A DNA stretch of 14,307 nt from Nonomuraea sp. (lineage in GTDB: Bacteria; Actinomycetota; Actinomycetes; Streptosporangiales; Streptosporangiaceae). The notes under the pieces are model-generated. The model worked only from the letters and a program-made list of their open reading frames with translations, had not been told where the DNA came from and did no database searches. The stretch is taken from NCBI GenBank assembly GCA_013362835.1, contig JABFVJ010000417.1, forward strand, positions 1 to 14,307, written 5' to 3'. Below, in pieces: positions 12,672 to 14,307 of this stretch (positions are counted from its first letter, which is position 1; each line of letters begins with the position of its first letter). Position numbers and translations under genes: made by a program.

Positions 12672-13694
12672 ATGCATCGGCCCCTGCACGCGCTTCCCAA
12701 AGCCCATCTTCACCTGCACTTCACCGGCTCCATGCGGCACTCGACACTGATCGAGCTGGCCAGGGAGCAGGGGCTGCACCTGCCCGACGCGCTGGAGCAG
12801 GACTGGCCGCCGCGGTTGCGGGCCACCGACGAGCGCGGGTGGTTCCGCTTCCAGCGGCTGTACGACATCGCCAGGTCCGTACTGAACCGTCCCGAACACG
12901 TCTATCGGCTGATGCGCGAGACGGCCGAGGACGAGGTGGCCGCCGGGTCCCGGTGGCTGGAGATCCAGGTGGATCCGTCCGGGTTCGCGCCGCGGTTCGG
13001 CGGGCTCACGGCCACGCTGGAGCTCATGCTCGACGCCACCCGGCAGGCCGCCGAGCACGCCGGGGTGGGCATCGCGGTGATCGTGGCGGCCAACAGGACC
13101 AGGCATCCGCTCGACGCGAACACGCTGGCCAGGCTCGCCACCCAATACGCCGGCAAGGGCGTCGTGGGCTTCGGCCTGTCCAACGACGAGCGGCGCGGCG
13201 AGGCGCGCGACTTCGAGCGGGCCTTCCGCATCGCCAAGCGGGGCGGGCTGCTCGCCATGCCCCACGGCGGCGAGCTGCTCGGGCCGCGCAGCGTGGCGCA
13301 GTGCGTCGACGACCTGGGCGCCGACCGGGTCGGGCACGGCGTGCGCGCGGCCGAGGATCCGTGGCTCATGCAGCGGCTGGCCGACCGGCAGATCTGCTGC
13401 GAGGTGTGCCCGACGTCCAACGTGGGGCTGGGGGTGGCCGAGCGGGCCGCGGACGTGCCGGTGCGACGGCTGTTCGACGCCGGGGTGCCGATCGCGCTCG
13501 GCTCCGACGACCCGCTGCTGTTCGGCACGCGGCTGCTGCGGCAGTACGAGCTGGCCAGGGAGGTCTACGGGTTCTCCGACGCCGAGGTCGCCGAGCTGGC
13601 GCGGCAGTCCGTACGGTCGTCGACCGCGCCCGAGGGGGTGCGCAAGGAGCTGCTCAAGGGTGTCGACGACTGGCTGACCGGGTCAGCGGAGTGA
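12672..13694 (+). CDS. Adenosine deaminase family protein
   Basis: 340 residues of the metal-dependent (beta/alpha)8 adenosine/AMP deaminase family. All catalytic landmarks are present. The Zn ligands are His14 and His16 in HLHLHFTGS, His198 in PHGGE and Asp279 in GSDDP. The proton donor is Glu201, the second active-site His222 is in VGHGVR, and the signature CPTSN is at 246-250. One usual residue differs: the Asp of the common HLDGS motif is Thr18 here (HFTGS). I recall HFTGSMR as typical of a Streptomyces/actinomycete subgroup annotated as adenosine deaminase. It should hydrolyse the 6-amino group of adenosine or a related nucleoside in the cytosol; aminodeoxyfutalosine is an alternative substrate for this family. 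The start is the ATG at 12672 (GTG at 12666 is possible). The stop overlaps that of the convergent gene by 12 bp. Confidence 0.9.
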   Translation: MHRPLHALPKAHLHLHFTGSMRHSTLIELAREQGLHLPDALEQDWPPRLRATDERGWFRFQRLYDIARSVLNRPEHVYRLMRETAEDEVAAGSRWLEIQVDPSGFAPRFGGLTATLELMLDATRQAAEHAGVGIAVIVAANRTRHPLDANTLARLATQYAGKGVVGFGLSNDERRGEARDFERAFRIAKRGGLLAMPHGGELLGPRSVAQCVDDLGADRVGHGVRAAEDPWLMQRLADRQICCEVCPTSNVGLGVAERAADVPVRRLFDAGVPIALGSDDPLLFGTRLLRQYELAREVYGFSDAEVAELARQSVRSSTAPEGVRKELLKGVDDWLTGSAE

Positions 13695-14307
13695 CTCGGC
13701 GATCTTCACGGCCTTCTCCTTGGTCCTGACGCCTTCGAGGCGGTAGGTGAGCGTGTCCTGCTGCCAGATGAGGGTGGGGGCGGCCTGGCGCAGCGGGATC
13801 TGGGTGCCGTCCTCGCGGTGGATGTAGCCGAGCGGGTGCTCGCCGGGGATCCACCAGCCCTGTGCCTTGTTCACCTCGACGTAGTCGGGCCAGGGCGGGC
13901 CGAGCTTCTTGAAGAAGAACGGGTCTATGCCGCCTTCGAACTGGTCGAGCCTGATGCCGCCGGCGTACAGCATCGACACGACGCGGCCCTCGTCGGAGAC
14001 GGTGACGGTGTGGGGAGTGCCCAGCTTCGACGGGGTGGTGGGTCGTACCGGGGGGGGGGTGGTCTCCTCGATCTGGAGCTCGATCCCGGCGAAACGGAGG
14101 ATCGTGGCTACGGCGGCGCGGCCCTGAGGGGTGGCGGCCGTGACGGCGATGACCGCTATCACCACCGCTGTCACGATCTTCCACCTGTTCCGGCGCACAC
14201 GTCGCGCCGGAGGCCGCCGACCGTCGTCCCGCCGACCCGGCGCCGGGGGGTGGGCCCGCTGCGGGCCATGCGCGGGATCGGACCCCGCCCACGGAAGCTC
14301 CGCGTCC
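13683..14307 (-). CDS. Membrane-anchored DUF4367-like protein (5' end outside the window)
   Basis: The frame is open from the TGA at 13683-13685 to the window edge, so the true start probably lies beyond 14307. The GTG at 14198 would give 171 residues but has no clear ribosome-binding site. The visible N-terminal part (at least 36 residues) is Pro/Arg-rich. A membrane helix follows (KIVTAVVIAVIAVTA), then a Pro/Thr linker and an outer domain with VTVSDEGRVVSMLYAGGIRL, a GWWIPGEHPLGYIHR segment and the end TLIWQQDTLTYRLEGV..KEKAVKIAESLR. The end matches my memory of DUF4367/MucB-like domains, often attached to anti-sigma-like proteins encoded beside ECF sigma factors. The neighbour beyond the edge would test that. 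A run of ten C on the coding strand lies within the linker. Confidence 0.75.
   Translation of the reverse strand, partial: DAELPWAGSDPAHGPQRAHPPAPGRRDDGRRPPARRVRRNRWKIVTAVVIAVIAVTAATPQGRAAVATILRFAGIELQIEETTPPPVRPTTPSKLGTPHTVTVSDEGRVVSMLYAGGIRLDQFEGGIDPFFFKKLGPPWPDYVEVNKAQGWWIPGEHPLGYIHREDGTQIPLRQAAPTLIWQQDTLTYRLEGVRTKEKAVKIAESLR

Overview
The window looks like chromosomal DNA of a very GC-rich actinomycete. Protein similarity recalled from memory points to the Streptosporangiales (Nonomuraea or a relative), but no search was run. It carries the conserved block tRNA-Trp - secE - nusG - rplK - rplA - (insertion) - lipoprotein - rplJ - rplL, read on the minus strand. This block normally lies just upstream of rpoB/rpoC, which would be expected to the left of position 1.

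Layout by region. (1) 1-512 is a gene graveyard. It holds a twice-deleted remnant of an MCE/Mkl-type ABC transporter ATPase (139-504) and a short unidentified C-terminal tail (45-128). (2) 513-1561 is a divergent TetR regulator / SnoaL-like gene pair with a palindromic candidate operator between them. (3) 1558-3848 is a two-gene minus-strand unit: a GT39/YkcB-like membrane glycosyltransferase with a Gly/Arg-rich linker, then a small RDD membrane protein. (4) 3926-5213 is the rplJL operon, with its own promoter, an L10-type autoregulatory leader, two further leader hairpins and a strong intrinsic terminator. (5) 5221-6051 is an LppX/LprG-like lipoprotein. (6) 6173-7346 is a divergent DsrE-family / HxlR pair with conspicuous cysteines. 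(7) 7341-7479 has a 20-bp tandem repeat that contains the HxlR stop codon, followed by the rplA terminator. (8) 7499-10092 is rplA, rplK, nusG, secE and tRNA-Trp. (9) 10250-11458 is a class I aminotransferase. (10) 11464-12575 is two small envelope proteins of unknown function. (11) 12672-13694 is an adenosine deaminase family enzyme. (12) 13683-14307 is a membrane-anchored DUF4367-like protein whose 5' end lies outside the window.

How the parts fit. The core is ordinary translation, secretion and transcription-elongation machinery: L11, L1, L10, L7/L12, SecE, NusG and a tRNA. Feedback control is visible in the leader RNA. Between and around these genes sit lineage-specific accessory genes, mainly envelope proteins and one-component regulators paired with a divergent target. 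I see no phage, insertion sequence, CRISPR or defence system, and no convincing undescribed multi-gene system. The points most worth a second look are the decayed transport ATPase, the C-terminal module apparently shared by three neighbouring envelope proteins, the thiol-rich DsrE/HxlR pair, the Gly/Arg-rich linker in the glycosyltransferase, and the tandem repeat at the end of the HxlR gene.
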